Positions 8,801 through 17,825 of a stretch of DNA of 64,000 nucleotides are shown piece after piece. Where the stretch lies: the NCBI RefSeq assembly GCF_900108275.1, contig NZ_FNVD01000002.1, positions 278,548-342,547 on the forward strand, read 5' to 3'. Below the pieces are notes generated by a model. That model was not told the DNA's origin, ran no database searches, and saw only the letters and a program-made list of their open reading frames with translations. The translations under genes were made by a program, and so were the position numbers. This DNA comes from Jhaorihella thermophila (GTDB taxonomy: Bacteria > Pseudomonadota > Alphaproteobacteria > Rhodobacterales > Rhodobacteraceae). The number at the start of each line of letters is the position of its first letter. The first letter of the stretch is position 1.

Positions 8801-10149
8801 GCCTCGGCCCGTTCGATTCGCGCGCCAAGGCCGCCCATCAACCCCTCGAAAATCGGGAATGACGTGGCGATCGGTCCGCCGTCATCCACCGACACCGGCG
8901 CCTTCGCCGCCATGCCGAGCACGAGAAACGACATCGCGATCCGATGATCCAGATGGCTGGCGCACACCGCCCCGCCGGGCACGCCGCCCGCACCGCGCCC
9001 GGTGACCGCCCACCAGTCCTCGCCCTCCTCGACCTCCACCCCGTTCGCGCGCAGCCCGGTGGCCATGGCGTCGATCCGGTCGCTTTCCTTCACGCGCAGC
9101 TCCTTGACGCCCCGCATCATGGTCCGTCCGCGCGCATTCGCCGCCACCACAGACAGGATCGGGTATTCGTCGATCATGCTGGCGGCGCGCTCGGGCGGAA
9201 CCTCGATCCCCTCCATGTCGGGCGAATAGCGCGCACGCAGATCCGCTACCGGCTCGCCGCCCTCTTCGCGCTGGTTCTCATAGGTCAGGTCCGCCCCCAT
9301 CTCGCGCAGCGTGGTGAACAGCCCCGCCCGGGTCGGGTTCAACCCGATGCCCGGCACCAGCACGTCCGATCCCGGAACGATCAGCGCCGCGCACACGGGG
9401 AACGCCGCACTCGACGGGTCGCGCGGAACGGCGATCACCTGCGGCTTCAGCTCCGGCTGCCCGGTCAGGGTGATGACGCGGCCTTCGCCGGTCTCCTCCA
9501 CCGCGATCTCGGCGCCGAAACCGGCCAGCATCCGCTCGGTATGATCGCGCGTCGCCTCGCGCTCGATCACCACCGTCCGGCCCGGCGCGTTCAGCCCGGC
9601 CAGCAGCACCGCCGACTTCACCTGCGCCGATGGCACCGGCACCTCATAGCGCACCGGCACCGGGTCGGCCGCGCCCACGATCGTCATCGGCAACCGCCCG
9701 CCCGAGCGCCCCACCGCCCGCGCCCCGAACAGCGCCAGCGGATCGGTCACCCGCGCCATCGGCCGCTTGTTCAGGCTCGCATCTCCGGTAAAGGTCGCCA
9801 CGATCGGCGAGGTCGCCATCGCCCCCATGATGAGCCGCACCCCGGTGCCCGAATTGCCGCAGTCGATCACCTGATCCGGCTCGGCGAACCCGCCGACGCC
9901 CACGCCATGGACCGACCAGTTGCCGCCGCCATGATCCACCACCTCGGCCCCAAAGGCCCGCATCGCGGCAGCCGTGTCCAGAACGTCCTGCCCCTCGAGC
10001 AGCCCCGAGATCCGCGTCTCGCCCACCGCCAGTGCCCCCAGGATCAGCGACCGATGCGAAATCGACTTGTCCCCCGGCACCTCGGCCACACCGCTCAAGG
10101 GACCACAGGGAGTGGAACGCATCGGGATCACGGAGCCATGAGACGACAT
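8797..10149 (-). CDS. aroA: 3-phosphoshikimate 1-carboxyvinyltransferase (EPSP synthase)
   Basis: Joins phosphoenolpyruvate and shikimate-3-phosphate in the chorismate pathway. 450 residues, class II-like in sequence. Family motifs are clear: [10 protein letters not shown] near residue 25, [12 protein letters not shown] near 95, RDHTERML, the catalytic [11 protein letters not shown], and LRVKESDRI. The C-terminus [17 protein letters not shown] is typical. First gene of aroA-orf-cmk-akr. The ATG at 10149 lies behind a purine-rich AAGAAAAAAGGA stretch. Confidence 0.96.
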   Translation of the reverse strand: MSSHGSVIPMRSTPCGPLSGVAEVPGDKSISHRSLILGALAVGETRISGLLEGQDVLDTAAAMRAFGAEVVDHGGGNWSVHGVGVGGFAEPDQVIDCGNSGTGVRLIMGAMATSPIVATFTGDASLNKRPMARVTDPLALFGARAVGRSGGRLPMTIVGAADPVPVRYEVPVPSAQVKSAVLLAGLNAPGRTVVIEREATRDHTERMLAGFGAEIAVEETGEGRVITLTGQPELKPQVIAVPRDPSSAAFPVCAALIVPGSDVLVPGIGLNPTRAGLFTTLREMGADLTYENQREEGGEPVADLRARYSPDMEGIEVPPERAASMIDEYPILSVVAANARGRTMMRGVKELRVKESDRIDAMATGLRANGVEVEEGEDWWAVTGRGAGGVPGGAVCASHLDHRIAMSFLVLGMAAKAPVSVDDGGPIATSFPIFEGLMGGLGARIERAEA

Positions 10150-10220
10150 CGGTATTCCTTTTTTCTTCTCGCCGTTCAGGGCTTACCCAATTGCCCCGCC
10201 CCGGTCCAGCAGCTAGGCCC

Positions 10221-10305
10221 CTGCTTTTTTCTGGTCCGAAATACCCAGGGAAGCGCGTCGCACCTTTGGTGCGTCTGCGGCGCAACGGGCAGCGCCCCTC
10301 GCCCA
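10221..10305 (-). repeat. Two-hairpin 3'-end repeat, degenerate copy 5 (after trmB)
   Basis: In the trmB-aroA spacer, in the sense of trmB. Keeps CTGCTTTTTTCTGGTCCGAA / ATACCCAGGGAAGCGCG, like copy 1, and the GGGCAGCGCCCCTCGCCCACC core, but the inner part has diverged to a CGCACC-TTTG-GTGCG hairpin (about 10258-10273). Confidence 0.5.
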
Positions 10306-10372
10306 CCAAACCGCCAAGGTTCCGGATCGCCGTTCGTGCCCGATGCCATGGGCCACCGGCCCCGCCTCCATC

Positions 10373-11080
10373 TCACCCCAGCCGCCGGAAGGTCAGGTAA
10401 TGCGGCACCCGCCCCTCGCGCAGCGCCTTCTGTTCGTAGCGGGTCGAGATCCAGTCCTCCCAAGGCTCGCGCCAGTCGGCGGGACGCTCGGCCAGCCATT
10501 CGAACCCGGCCCTGGGCACTTCCTCCAGCGTCTGACGGACGTAATCGGGAATGTCCGTCGCCACCCGAAAGATCGCGCCGGGCTTCATCGCGCGGGCCAA
10601 CGGCTCCAGATGCTCGGGCGTGACGAAGCGGCGGCGGTGATGCTTTTTCTTCGGCCACGGATCGGGATAGAGAAGGAACGCCCGCGAAATCGATGCCTCG
10701 GGCAGAACGTCCATCAGATCCCTCGCGTCGCCGGGATGGACCCGCACATTGGTCACCCCCGCCCGCCGGATCTTGCCCAGCAGCATCGCCACCCCGTTGA
10801 TGAAGGGTTCGGCCCCGATGATGCCCACCTCGGGGTGCAGCGTGGCCTGATACACCATGTGCTCACCACCACCGAAGCCGACCTCCAGCCACACCTCGCG
10901 CCCGCCGAACAGCGCCTCCAGGTCCAGCGGCCTGCGCTCGGGGTTCACGTCCCACTCCACCGGCCCCGGCGAGAGTTTCGCGAGGTCTTCCTCCAGATAA
11001 GCGCGCTGGCTCTTCTTCAGGGTCTTGCCGCGAGTGCGGCCATAGAAGTTGCGATGCGGGCGTTCGGATGCTTGCGTCAT
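10373..11080 (-). CDS. trmB: tRNA (guanine-N7-)-methyltransferase
   Basis: SAM-dependent methylation of G46 in tRNA. 235 residues from the ATG at 11080 (MTQASERPHRNFYGR), the usual TrmB start region; the open frame upstream is not conserved. Motifs: LEVGFGGGEHMVYQA (SAM-binding), IGAEPFINGVAMLL, and FLLYPDPWPKKKHHRRR, the family hallmark. It sits alone, between aroA and a fumarylacetoacetase-type gene. Confidence 0.94.
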   Translation of the reverse strand: MTQASERPHRNFYGRTRGKTLKKSQRAYLEEDLAKLSPGPVEWDVNPERRPLDLEALFGGREVWLEVGFGGGEHMVYQATLHPEVGIIGAEPFINGVAMLLGKIRRAGVTNVRVHPGDARDLMDVLPEASISRAFLLYPDPWPKKKHHRRRFVTPEHLEPLARAMKPGAIFRVATDIPDYVRQTLEEVPRAGFEWLAERPADWREPWEDWISTRYEQKALREGRVPHYLTFRRLG

Positions 11081-11126
11081 GAGCCGCCATTTAGCGGCTG
11101 CCGCCGCCCTGGGCAACGCCCCGCCC

Positions 11127-12056
11127 TCATTCGGGGCGCACGATGCGGTTGCGCAGCACCCCGATCTTCTCGATCTCCAACTCCACCACGTCCCCCGGCG
11201 CCAGCCGCCTTCCCGTCTCCAGCCCGCAGCCGGTGCCCACCGTGCCCGAACCGATCACCTCACCGGGCCAGATCGTTTCCGAGGCCGAGACATGGGCAAG
11301 AATCGCGCCAAAATCGTGGTGCATGTCGGCGCTGGTGCCGCCACCCCAGATCTCGCCATTGACCCGCGCCTCCATCCTCAGCGCCACCGGGTGCCCCACC
11401 TCGTCGGCGGTCAGTATGAACGGACCCAGCGCGTTGCCGGTGTCGAAATCCTTGCCCTTGGCGGGGCCGAGCTGCCCGGCCATCTCGGCCATCTGCGCAT
11501 CGCGCGCCGAGAAATCGTTCAGGATCGTGTAGCCAAAGATGTAGTCGGCCGCCTCCTCGGGGCGGATGTCCTTGCCGTGCCGGCCGATCACCGCAGCCAG
11601 TTCCAGCTCGATGTCCAGATGTTCGGAATAGGCCGGCCAGATCACGTCCGCCCCGTGTCCGACAAAGGACATGCGGTTGCCCTTGTAATAGATCGGCTGG
11701 TCATACCAGACCTGCGGGATCTCGAAGCGGCGGCCCGACAGGCGCCCGGCCTGGGCAAAGCTGTTCTTCAGATGCTCTTCGAACACCAGGCAGTCGCGGA
11801 ACTGCACCGGCATCAGAGGCGGCAGAAAGGTAACCTCCTCGACGCGGATCACCGTCCGTCGATTGGCCCGGCGCAGCAGGTGGGTCGCCATCTCCAGCCC
11901 GTAATCGCCCTGGTCGATCACCTTCTGCATCGATGTGAACGTATCGGTTTCATAACGCGCCAGCTCCGCGGCGCGGTCGAGATCCATCAGCGTCTCGTCA
12001 TCCAGCGCCGCGACCACCTTGACCTTGCCCTCGTGGAAAACCGTGCCCAGACGCAT
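11127..12056 (-). CDS. Fumarylacetoacetate hydrolase family protein
   Basis: Metal-dependent C-C hydrolase or decarboxylase fold. 309 residues. The catalytic and metal-binding region is recognisable: EHLDIELELAAVIGR (Glu ligands) and FGYTILNDFSARDAQ, followed by LGPFILTADEV. The C-terminal GEVIGSGTVGTGCGLE is typical. The N-terminal part matches members acting in aromatic or amino-acid ring-cleavage pathways. It follows a cyclase/formamidase-type gene by 3 bases, which suggests two steps of a single catabolic route, possibly an arylformamide or a cyclic intermediate. The exact substrate cannot be read from the sequence. Confidence 0.85.
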   Translation of the reverse strand: MRLGTVFHEGKVKVVAALDDETLMDLDRAAELARYETDTFTSMQKVIDQGDYGLEMATHLLRRANRRTVIRVEEVTFLPPLMPVQFRDCLVFEEHLKNSFAQAGRLSGRRFEIPQVWYDQPIYYKGNRMSFVGHGADVIWPAYSEHLDIELELAAVIGRHGKDIRPEEAADYIFGYTILNDFSARDAQMAEMAGQLGPAKGKDFDTGNALGPFILTADEVGHPVALRMEARVNGEIWGGGTSADMHHDFGAILAHVSASETIWPGEVIGSGTVGTGCGLETGRRLAPGDVVELEIEKIGVLRNRIVRPE

Positions 12057-12059
12057 GGA

Positions 12060-12848
12060 TCACTCCTCGAAAATGGCGACGGCGCGGGTAAAGCCTGCGC
12101 TGGCGCCCTTGATCTTGTAGGGAAAGCAGGAAATCGTGAACCCGGTCGGCGGCAACTGGTCGAGATTGGTCAGCTTCTCCATGTGGCAATAGCCGATCTC
12201 CATGCTGGCGCGGTGCCCTTCCCAGATGATCGACGGTTCGCCCGTCCTGGCATATTCTTGGGCGGTCAATGGAAACGGCGCATCCCAGCTCCAGGCATCG
12301 GTGCCGGTGACCCGCACTCCGCGCTCCAGCAGGTAGAGCGTCGCCTCGCGCCCCATCCCGCAGCCCTTGACCAGATAATCCGCTTTCCCATAGCGGTCCC
12401 CGGCCGAAGTGTTCACCACCACGATATCCAGCGGCTGCAATTCGTGACCGATCCGCTCCAGTTCGGCCTCGACATCCGCCGCGGAGACCACATAACCGTC
12501 CTCGAAATGTCGGAAATCCAGCTTCACGCCGGGATTGAAGCACCATTCCAGCGGCACTTCGTCGATTGTGATCGCGCGTTCTCCGCCGTTGATCGCGCGG
12601 TTCATGGTCGAATGATGATGCCAGGGCGCGTCCAGATGAGTGCCGTTGTGGGTGGCGATCCGCAACCGCTCGATCGCCCAGCCTTCGCCGCCCGGCAGAT
12701 CCTCCCGCCGCAGCCCCGGAAAGAACGCCATCACCTGCTCTGCGGTCTGGTCATGGGTCATGTAGTCGATCTCGGGCAGCATGACCGGCGGGTCGGACAC
12801 GATCCCGGTCTCCAGCGGCACGGACAGATCGACGAAACGGCGTGGCAT
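12060..12848 (-). CDS. Cyclase family protein (kynurenine formamidase-like)
   Basis: Metal-dependent hydrolase of the cyclase/KynB superfamily. The metal-binding HxGTHxDxPxH signature appears as THNGTHLDAPWHH around residue 57. The ATG at 12848 follows GGGGAGGAG and gives MPRRFVDLSVPLETG; the longer open frame upstream is not conserved. 262 residues, longer than classical KynB (about 210), with an added Trp-rich segment SWDAPFPLTAQEY. Directly upstream of a fumarylacetoacetase-family gene (3-base gap). Isatin hydrolase-like or arylformamidase-like activity is possible. Confidence 0.82.
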   Translation of the reverse strand: MPRRFVDLSVPLETGIVSDPPVMLPEIDYMTHDQTAEQVMAFFPGLRREDLPGGEGWAIERLRIATHNGTHLDAPWHHHSTMNRAINGGERAITIDEVPLEWCFNPGVKLDFRHFEDGYVVSAADVEAELERIGHELQPLDIVVVNTSAGDRYGKADYLVKGCGMGREATLYLLERGVRVTGTDAWSWDAPFPLTAQEYARTGEPSIIWEGHRASMEIGYCHMEKLTNLDQLPPTGFTISCFPYKIKGASAGFTRAVAIFEE

Positions 12849-12948
12849 GATCTCCTCCCCTTGTGGTTGCGCCCGAGCATACGCCGACCGGCCCGCGGGG
12901 CAAGACACATTCAAAAACCCGCAGAAAACCCCGGCCACCGGCCCGCTT

Positions 12949-13031
12949 CTTCATCTTGCGCCAAATACTCCGGGGGGTGCGGGGGGCAGCGCCCCCCGCA
13001 TCGGTCGGATCGGCTAGGCCGATCCGAAACC
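12949..13031 (-). repeat. Two-hairpin 3'-end repeat, copy 3 (after fdsA)
   Basis: Starts 6 bases behind the fdsA stop and reads in its sense. Hairpin A 13005-13027 (TCGGATCGGC arms), hairpin B 12978-13000 (TGCGGGGGGC arms), then GGAGTATTTGG and AAGATGAAG. Nearly identical to copies 2 and 4. Confidence 0.85.
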
Positions 13032-13036
13032 CGCGC

Positions 13037-15814
13037 CTACGCCGCCTTTTCCACCCGCACCGCGGCAAACTTGAATTCGGGGATCTTGCCGAAGGGATCC
13101 AGCGCGGGATTGGTCAGGATGTTGGCCGCCGCTTCGACATAGGCAAAGGGGATGAACACCGTGTCGGGCGCCACCGCGCGATCCATCCGCGCCATCACCT
13201 CGACGCTGCCGCGCCGCGTGGTCAGCCGCACCATCCCGCCCGGCTCCACCCCCAGCTTGCGCAGGGTCGAGGGATGCATGGAACAGTTCGCCTCGGGCTC
13301 CACCGCGTCCAGCACCGCCGATCGCCGCGTCATGGTCCCGGTATGCCAGTGCTCCAGCTGGCGCCCCGTGATCAGCACGAACGGGTATTCCGCATCCGGC
13401 GTCTCGTCCGGCGGCAACACGTTGGCAGGGGTGAACCGCGCCCGCCCGCCGGCGCGGGGGAAGCCGTCGCCAAACACCACAGCCTGCCCCGGATCCTCGG
13501 GCGAGAGCGACGGATAGGTCACCGCCCCCTCGGCCTCGAGCCGCTCCCAGGTGATGTTGTCAAGCGATCCCATTCCGCGCTTCATCTCGGCAAAGATCTC
13601 GCGCGGATGGCCGTAGGACCAATCGAGCCCCAGCCGGTTCGCAAGATCGGTGATGATCCGCCAGTCCTCGCGCGCCTGCCCCGGCGGCGGCACGGCGGGG
13701 CGGCCCATCTGCACCTGCCGGTTGGTATTGGTCACGGTCCCGGTCTTTTCCGGCCAGGCACTGGCGGGCAGGATCACGTCGGCAAACATCGCCGTTTCAG
13801 TCAAAAAGATGTCCTGCACTACGAGATGCTCAAGCTTTGCCAGCGCCGCCCGGGCATGATCCACGTCCGGGTCGGACATCGCCGGATTCTCGCCCATGAT
13901 ATACATGCCGCGGATGTCGCCGGCATGGATCGCGTCCATGATCTCGACCACGGTCAGGCCCTTTTCGGCGCTGAAGTCCTCGCCGCTCCAGACGCCGCCC
14001 CAGATCTGGACGAAGCGGCGGCGGATGTCGGCATCGGTCACGGTCTGGTAGTCGGGCAGGAACATCGGAATGAGGCCCGCATCCGACGCCCCCTGCACGT
14101 TGTTCTGACCTCGCAGCGGATGCAGCCCGGTGCCGGGACGCCCCACATTGCCGGTCATCAGCGCCAGGCTGATGAGACAGCGCGCATTGTCGGTGCCATG
14201 CACATGCTGGCTCACACCCATGCCCCAGAAGATCATGCCGGCACGGCCCTTGGCAAAGGTCCGCGCCGCGGCGCGAATCTCCTCGGCCGGGATGCCGCAA
14301 TGCTCGGCCATCTTCTCGGGCGGAAAGCCCTTCAGATGCGTCTTCATCTCCTCCCAGTTCTCGGTGAACCGGGCGATGTAATCGGCGTCATAAAGCTCTT
14401 CCTCGACGATGACATGCATCATCGCGTTGAGCAGCGCCACATCCGCGCCGGGCTTGAATTGCAGCCGGTGCGCGGCGAACCTGCCCAGCCCCACGCCGCG
14501 CGGGTCGGCCACGATCAGCTTGCCGCCGCGGCGGGCGAACTGCTTGAAATAGGTGGCCGCGACAGGGTGGTTCTCGATCGCGTTCGAGCCGATGATAAGC
14601 GCCACGTCAGCGTTCTCGATCTCGTTGAAGGTCGCCGTCACCGCGCCGGATCCGACGTTTTCCAGCAGCGCCGCCACCGAGGACGCATGACAAAGCCGCG
14701 TGCAGTGGTCCACGTTGTTGTGACCGAACCCCTGCCGGATCAACTTCTGGAACAGATAGGCCTCTTCGTTCGATCCCTTGGCCGACCCGAAGCCCGCGAC
14801 ATAGGTGCCCTTCTGCGCGCGCAACTCCGCCAGCCCCTTGGCCGCGTATTCCAGCGCCTCCTCCCAAGTCGCCTCGCGGAAATGGGTCAGAGGGTTTGCC
14901 GGATCGACGTTCAGCCCCTTGGGCGGTGCGTCCTCACGCCGGATCAGGGGTTTCGTCAGCCGGTGCGGGTGGTGGATGTAGTCGAAACCGAACCGCCCCT
15001 TGACGCAGAGCCGGTTTTCGTTGGCCGGGCCATCCAGCCCCTCGACATAGCGGATGCGCCCGTCCTTGACCTTGAAACTCAACTGGCAACCGACACCGCA
15101 GAAGGGGCAGACGCTGGCAACCTCTTCGTCGTAATCCGCGCGGTCGCCGACCTGCGCGTCATCCACGACCGCCGCCGGCATCAGCGCACCGGTGGGACAG
15201 GCCTGCACGCATTCGCCGCAGGCCACGCAGGTGGAGGCGCCCATCGGGTCGCGCTGATCAAAGGCGATGAGCGCATCGAACCCCCGCCCCGACATGCCGA
15301 TCACGTCGTTGCACTGCACCTCGCGGCAGGCACGGACGCACAGATTGCAGTGGATGCAGGCATCCAGATTCACCCGCATCGCCACATGGCTGTCGTCCAG
15401 CAGCGGAACCCGGTCCGCGGGGCGCGGGGGAAAGCGGCTTTCGCCGACGCCGTTCGCCTTTGCCATTTCCGCGAAATGCGACGAGGCATCATGCGGCGGC
15501 GCGGGCTGGTCGGCGGCCAGCAGTTCCACCACCATCGCGCGGGCTTTCGCCGCCCGCGCGCTGTCGGTACTGACAACCATGCCGTCCTCGGCCGGCCGGA
15601 TGCAGGAGGCAACCAGCGTGCGCTCGCCCTCGACCTCGACCATGCAGGCACGGCAGTTGCCGTCGGGGCGATAACCCGGCGCCGGCTTGTGGCAGAGATG
15701 CGGAATGGTCAGGCCGCGGCCGTTCGCGGCCTCCCAGACGGTCCAGCCCCGGGGCACGGTGACCTTTTCGCCGTTCAGGGTGAAGGTGACGGTGTCTTTT
15801 CCGGCGTCAAGCAT
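13037..15814 (-). CDS. fdsA: NAD-dependent formate dehydrogenase, alpha (molybdenum) subunit
   Basis: Catalytic subunit oxidising formate to CO2 in a soluble NAD-linked complex. 925 residues from the ATG at 15814 (Shine-Dalgarno GGAGGAG), overlapping the fdsGB stop by one base. Order: [2Fe-2S] domain (C41, C54, C57, C71), [4Fe-4S] ligands in HCNLCVRAC and CVACGECVQAC, a further CPFCGVGC cluster, then the bis-MGD domain. The metal-ligand position is cysteine (C371 in VDHCTRLCH), not selenocysteine. The Mo-dependent C-terminal domain includes GRQLEHWHTGTMTR. No fdsC (FdhD-type) or fdsD gene follows, unlike Rhodobacter capsulatus fdsGBACD. Confidence 0.93.
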   Translation of the reverse strand: MLDAGKDTVTFTLNGEKVTVPRGWTVWEAANGRGLTIPHLCHKPAPGYRPDGNCRACMVEVEGERTLVASCIRPAEDGMVVSTDSARAAKARAMVVELLAADQPAPPHDASSHFAEMAKANGVGESRFPPRPADRVPLLDDSHVAMRVNLDACIHCNLCVRACREVQCNDVIGMSGRGFDALIAFDQRDPMGASTCVACGECVQACPTGALMPAAVVDDAQVGDRADYDEEVASVCPFCGVGCQLSFKVKDGRIRYVEGLDGPANENRLCVKGRFGFDYIHHPHRLTKPLIRREDAPPKGLNVDPANPLTHFREATWEEALEYAAKGLAELRAQKGTYVAGFGSAKGSNEEAYLFQKLIRQGFGHNNVDHCTRLCHASSVAALLENVGSGAVTATFNEIENADVALIIGSNAIENHPVAATYFKQFARRGGKLIVADPRGVGLGRFAAHRLQFKPGADVALLNAMMHVIVEEELYDADYIARFTENWEEMKTHLKGFPPEKMAEHCGIPAEEIRAAARTFAKGRAGMIFWGMGVSQHVHGTDNARCLISLALMTGNVGRPGTGLHPLRGQNNVQGASDAGLIPMFLPDYQTVTDADIRRRFVQIWGGVWSGEDFSAEKGLTVVEIMDAIHAGDIRGMYIMGENPAMSDPDVDHARAALAKLEHLVVQDIFLTETAMFADVILPASAWPEKTGTVTNTNRQVQMGRPAVPPPGQAREDWRIITDLANRLGLDWSYGHPREIFAEMKRGMGSLDNITWERLEAEGAVTYPSLSPEDPGQAVVFGDGFPRAGGRARFTPANVLPPDETPDAEYPFVLITGRQLEHWHTGTMTRRSAVLDAVEPEANCSMHPSTLRKLGVEPGGMVRLTTRRGSVEVMARMDRAVAPDTVFIPFAYVEAAANILTNPALDPFGKIPEFKFAAVRVEKAA

Positions 15815-17502
15815 TACAACTCCTCCCCGAAATGTTTGATGGCCAACCGGATCGGGTTCGGCGCGGCCTGCCCCAGCCCGCAGATCGAGGCATCGGCCAT
15901 CACCTGGCAGAGTTCCTCCAGCAGGCCCTGATCCCAGCGGTCGGCCTGCATCAGCTGCACCGCCTTGGCGCAGCCCACCCGGCAGGGGGTGCACTGGCCA
16001 CAGCTTTCATCCTCGAAAAAGCGCAGCATGTTCAGCGCCGCCTCGCGCACCGAATCCTTGTCCGACAGCACCACCACCGCGGCCGAACCGATAAAGCTCC
16101 CGTGCGGTTGCAGCGTGTCGAAATCGAGCGGCACGTCATCCAGCGTCGCGGGCAATATCCCCGAGGACGGCCCGCCCGGCTGCCAGGCGCGGAATTCGTG
16201 CCCCTCGGCCATGCCGCCGGCGGCCTCGATCACATCGCGGATGGTGGACCCCGCCGGCAGCAGATAGACCCCCGGTTTCGCCACCCGCCCCGAGACGGAA
16301 TAGCTGCGCAGGCCCCGGCGGCCGTTCTTTACCACGCCGCCGAAAACCTCCGGCCCCTCGCGGCAGATGCGCCCGACCCAGTAGAGCGTTTCGACATTGT
16401 TCACCAGCGTCGGGCGGCCGAACACGCCCACCTGCGCGACGAAGGGCGGGCGGTGGCGCGGCAGGCCGCGCTTGCCCTCGATCGATTCGATCATCGCGGA
16501 TTCTTCACCGCAGATATAGGCCCCGGCGCCGCGCCGCAGGTCGATGTAGCCGGGCGCGACGATGCCCGCCCGCTCCAGCGCGGCGATCTCTTCGCGCAGG
16601 ATATGCAGCACGGCGGGATATTCGTCGCGCATGTAGATGAAGACCTTTTCGGCCTCGATCACCCAGGCGGCGATCAGCGCGCCTTCGAGAAACAGATGCG
16701 GCGTGCGCTCCAGATAGTAACGGTCCTTGAAGGTGCCCGGCTCGCCCTCGTCCCCGTTCACCGCCAGATAGCGCGGCCCCGGCTCGGCCCGGACGAACTG
16801 CCACTTGCGGCCCGACGGGAAACCGGCCCCGCCCAGACCCCGCAGGCCCGAAGACAGGACGGTTTCGGCGACCGCCTCCGGGTCGCCCTCGCGGCGCAGG
16901 CGTTCCAGTTGTTCGTATCCTCCCGCCGCCCGGTAGGCCTCGAAGCCTTCGTAATCGGGGATGATGGGCGAGAAATCCCCGGCGGCGATCACCTCTTGCA
17001 CCTTCTCGGGCGTGGCGTGATCGACATGGCGATGCCCGACCTCGGCCACCGGCGCGGTGTCGCAGCGGCCCATGCAGGGGGCCCGCAGGACGCGCACCTC
17101 GGACGGATCCAGCCCGCTTTCCAGCGCGTCGCGCAACTGCCGGGCCCCGGCCATCTCGCAGCTGAGCGAATCGCAGACCCGGATGGTCAGGGCCGGTGGC
17201 GGGGTCTCGCCCTCTTTCACCACGTCGAAATGGGCGTAGAAGGTGGCGACCTCGTAGACCTCGGCCTGAGACAGTTTCATCTCGGCGGCCAGCGCGGCGA
17301 TGTGATCGGCGGACAGGTGGCCGAATGCGTCCTGCACCAGGTGCAGAAACTCGATCAGCAGGTCGCGGCGGCGCGGCCGGTCGCCCAGAAGGCGCTGGAT
17401 GTCGGCCATCGCGGCATCGGAATACTGCCGCCCCTTGGGCGTGCGCCGGCCCTTGCCCCGGCCCGATTTCCAGACCCCCGCCCGTTCGTCCAATGGTGCC
17501 AT
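15814..17502 (-). CDS. fdsB: Formate dehydrogenase gamma-beta fusion (NuoE-NuoF type)
   Basis: Diaphorase module of the NAD-dependent formate dehydrogenase, passing electrons from FdsA to NAD. Start chosen at 17502 (MAPLDERAGVWKSG, Shine-Dalgarno GGAGGA); the long in-frame extension upstream has no conserved content. Two subunits are fused in one 562-residue protein: the N-terminal about 160 residues are the thioredoxin-like [2Fe-2S] NuoE/FdsG domain (CDSLSCE, APCMGRCD). The rest is NuoF/FdsB with the NADH motif GLGGAGFPSGRKW, the FMN motif NGDEGEPGTFKDR, and the [4Fe-4S] motif ESCGQCTPCRVG. In many bacteria these are two genes. Confidence 0.92.
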   Translation of the reverse strand: MAPLDERAGVWKSGRGKGRRTPKGRQYSDAAMADIQRLLGDRPRRRDLLIEFLHLVQDAFGHLSADHIAALAAEMKLSQAEVYEVATFYAHFDVVKEGETPPPALTIRVCDSLSCEMAGARQLRDALESGLDPSEVRVLRAPCMGRCDTAPVAEVGHRHVDHATPEKVQEVIAAGDFSPIIPDYEGFEAYRAAGGYEQLERLRREGDPEAVAETVLSSGLRGLGGAGFPSGRKWQFVRAEPGPRYLAVNGDEGEPGTFKDRYYLERTPHLFLEGALIAAWVIEAEKVFIYMRDEYPAVLHILREEIAALERAGIVAPGYIDLRRGAGAYICGEESAMIESIEGKRGLPRHRPPFVAQVGVFGRPTLVNNVETLYWVGRICREGPEVFGGVVKNGRRGLRSYSVSGRVAKPGVYLLPAGSTIRDVIEAAGGMAEGHEFRAWQPGGPSSGILPATLDDVPLDFDTLQPHGSFIGSAAVVVLSDKDSVREAALNMLRFFEDESCGQCTPCRVGCAKAVQLMQADRWDQGLLEELCQVMADASICGLGQAAPNPIRLAIKHFGEEL

Positions 17503-17596
17503 GCTGTCCTCCAAGCCTCGCGCGTGGCCGTCGCCCGCCTCGGGATACCGCCGAATGCGACGCGAAAATTGCCCGTTAGCGAACACTTGCCACACT

Positions 17597-17644
17597 AAAG
17601 GCGTCACCTGGTCATGCAACAAAGGCGTCACCTGGTCATGCAAC
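17597..17644. repeat. Perfect 24-bp tandem duplication upstream of fdsGB
   Basis: Two identical head-to-tail copies of a 24-base unit starting AAAGGCGTCACCTGG, the second directly following the first, 95 bases upstream of the fdsGB start. The 323-base divergent spacer to mrp (17503-17825) otherwise holds only the candidate operator at 17783. May be a duplicated activator site or a slippage event. Confidence 0.85.
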
Positions 17645-17782
17645 AGGTCCGACAACCCGCCGCGGCCTCGCGTCCAGAGTCGGGCGCGCCGATTGGAACC
17701 GCCTGTCGCGCATCCGGCACGAAACGATGCAGTCGAGAAACATCTTTTCTGCCCGCCACCTCTTGGCTTTCGCCAACTGCTC

Positions 17783-17802
17783 ATATTAGGATGTTGGAAT
17801 AT
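17783..17802. promoter_or_regulatory. Candidate sulfur-regulon operator, site C (mrp)
   Basis: ATATT-N10-AATAT inverted repeat, ending 23 bases before the mrp start. Read on the minus strand it is ATATTCCAACATCCTAATAT, aligning position by position with sites A, B and D before yeeE, dsrE2 and dsrA. Confidence 0.6.
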
Positions 17803-17825
17803 CAATACCGGAGGCCGGACCGCCC

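Noticed and set aside
12863..15931. Long plus-strand frame (about 1,000 codons) opposite fdsA
   Set aside because: Shadow of fdsA: no Shine-Dalgarno, no recognisable domain, and composition typical of an antisense frame.
17597..17644. Possible CRISPR repeat
   Set aside because: Only two copies, directly adjacent with no spacer, and no cas genes in the window.
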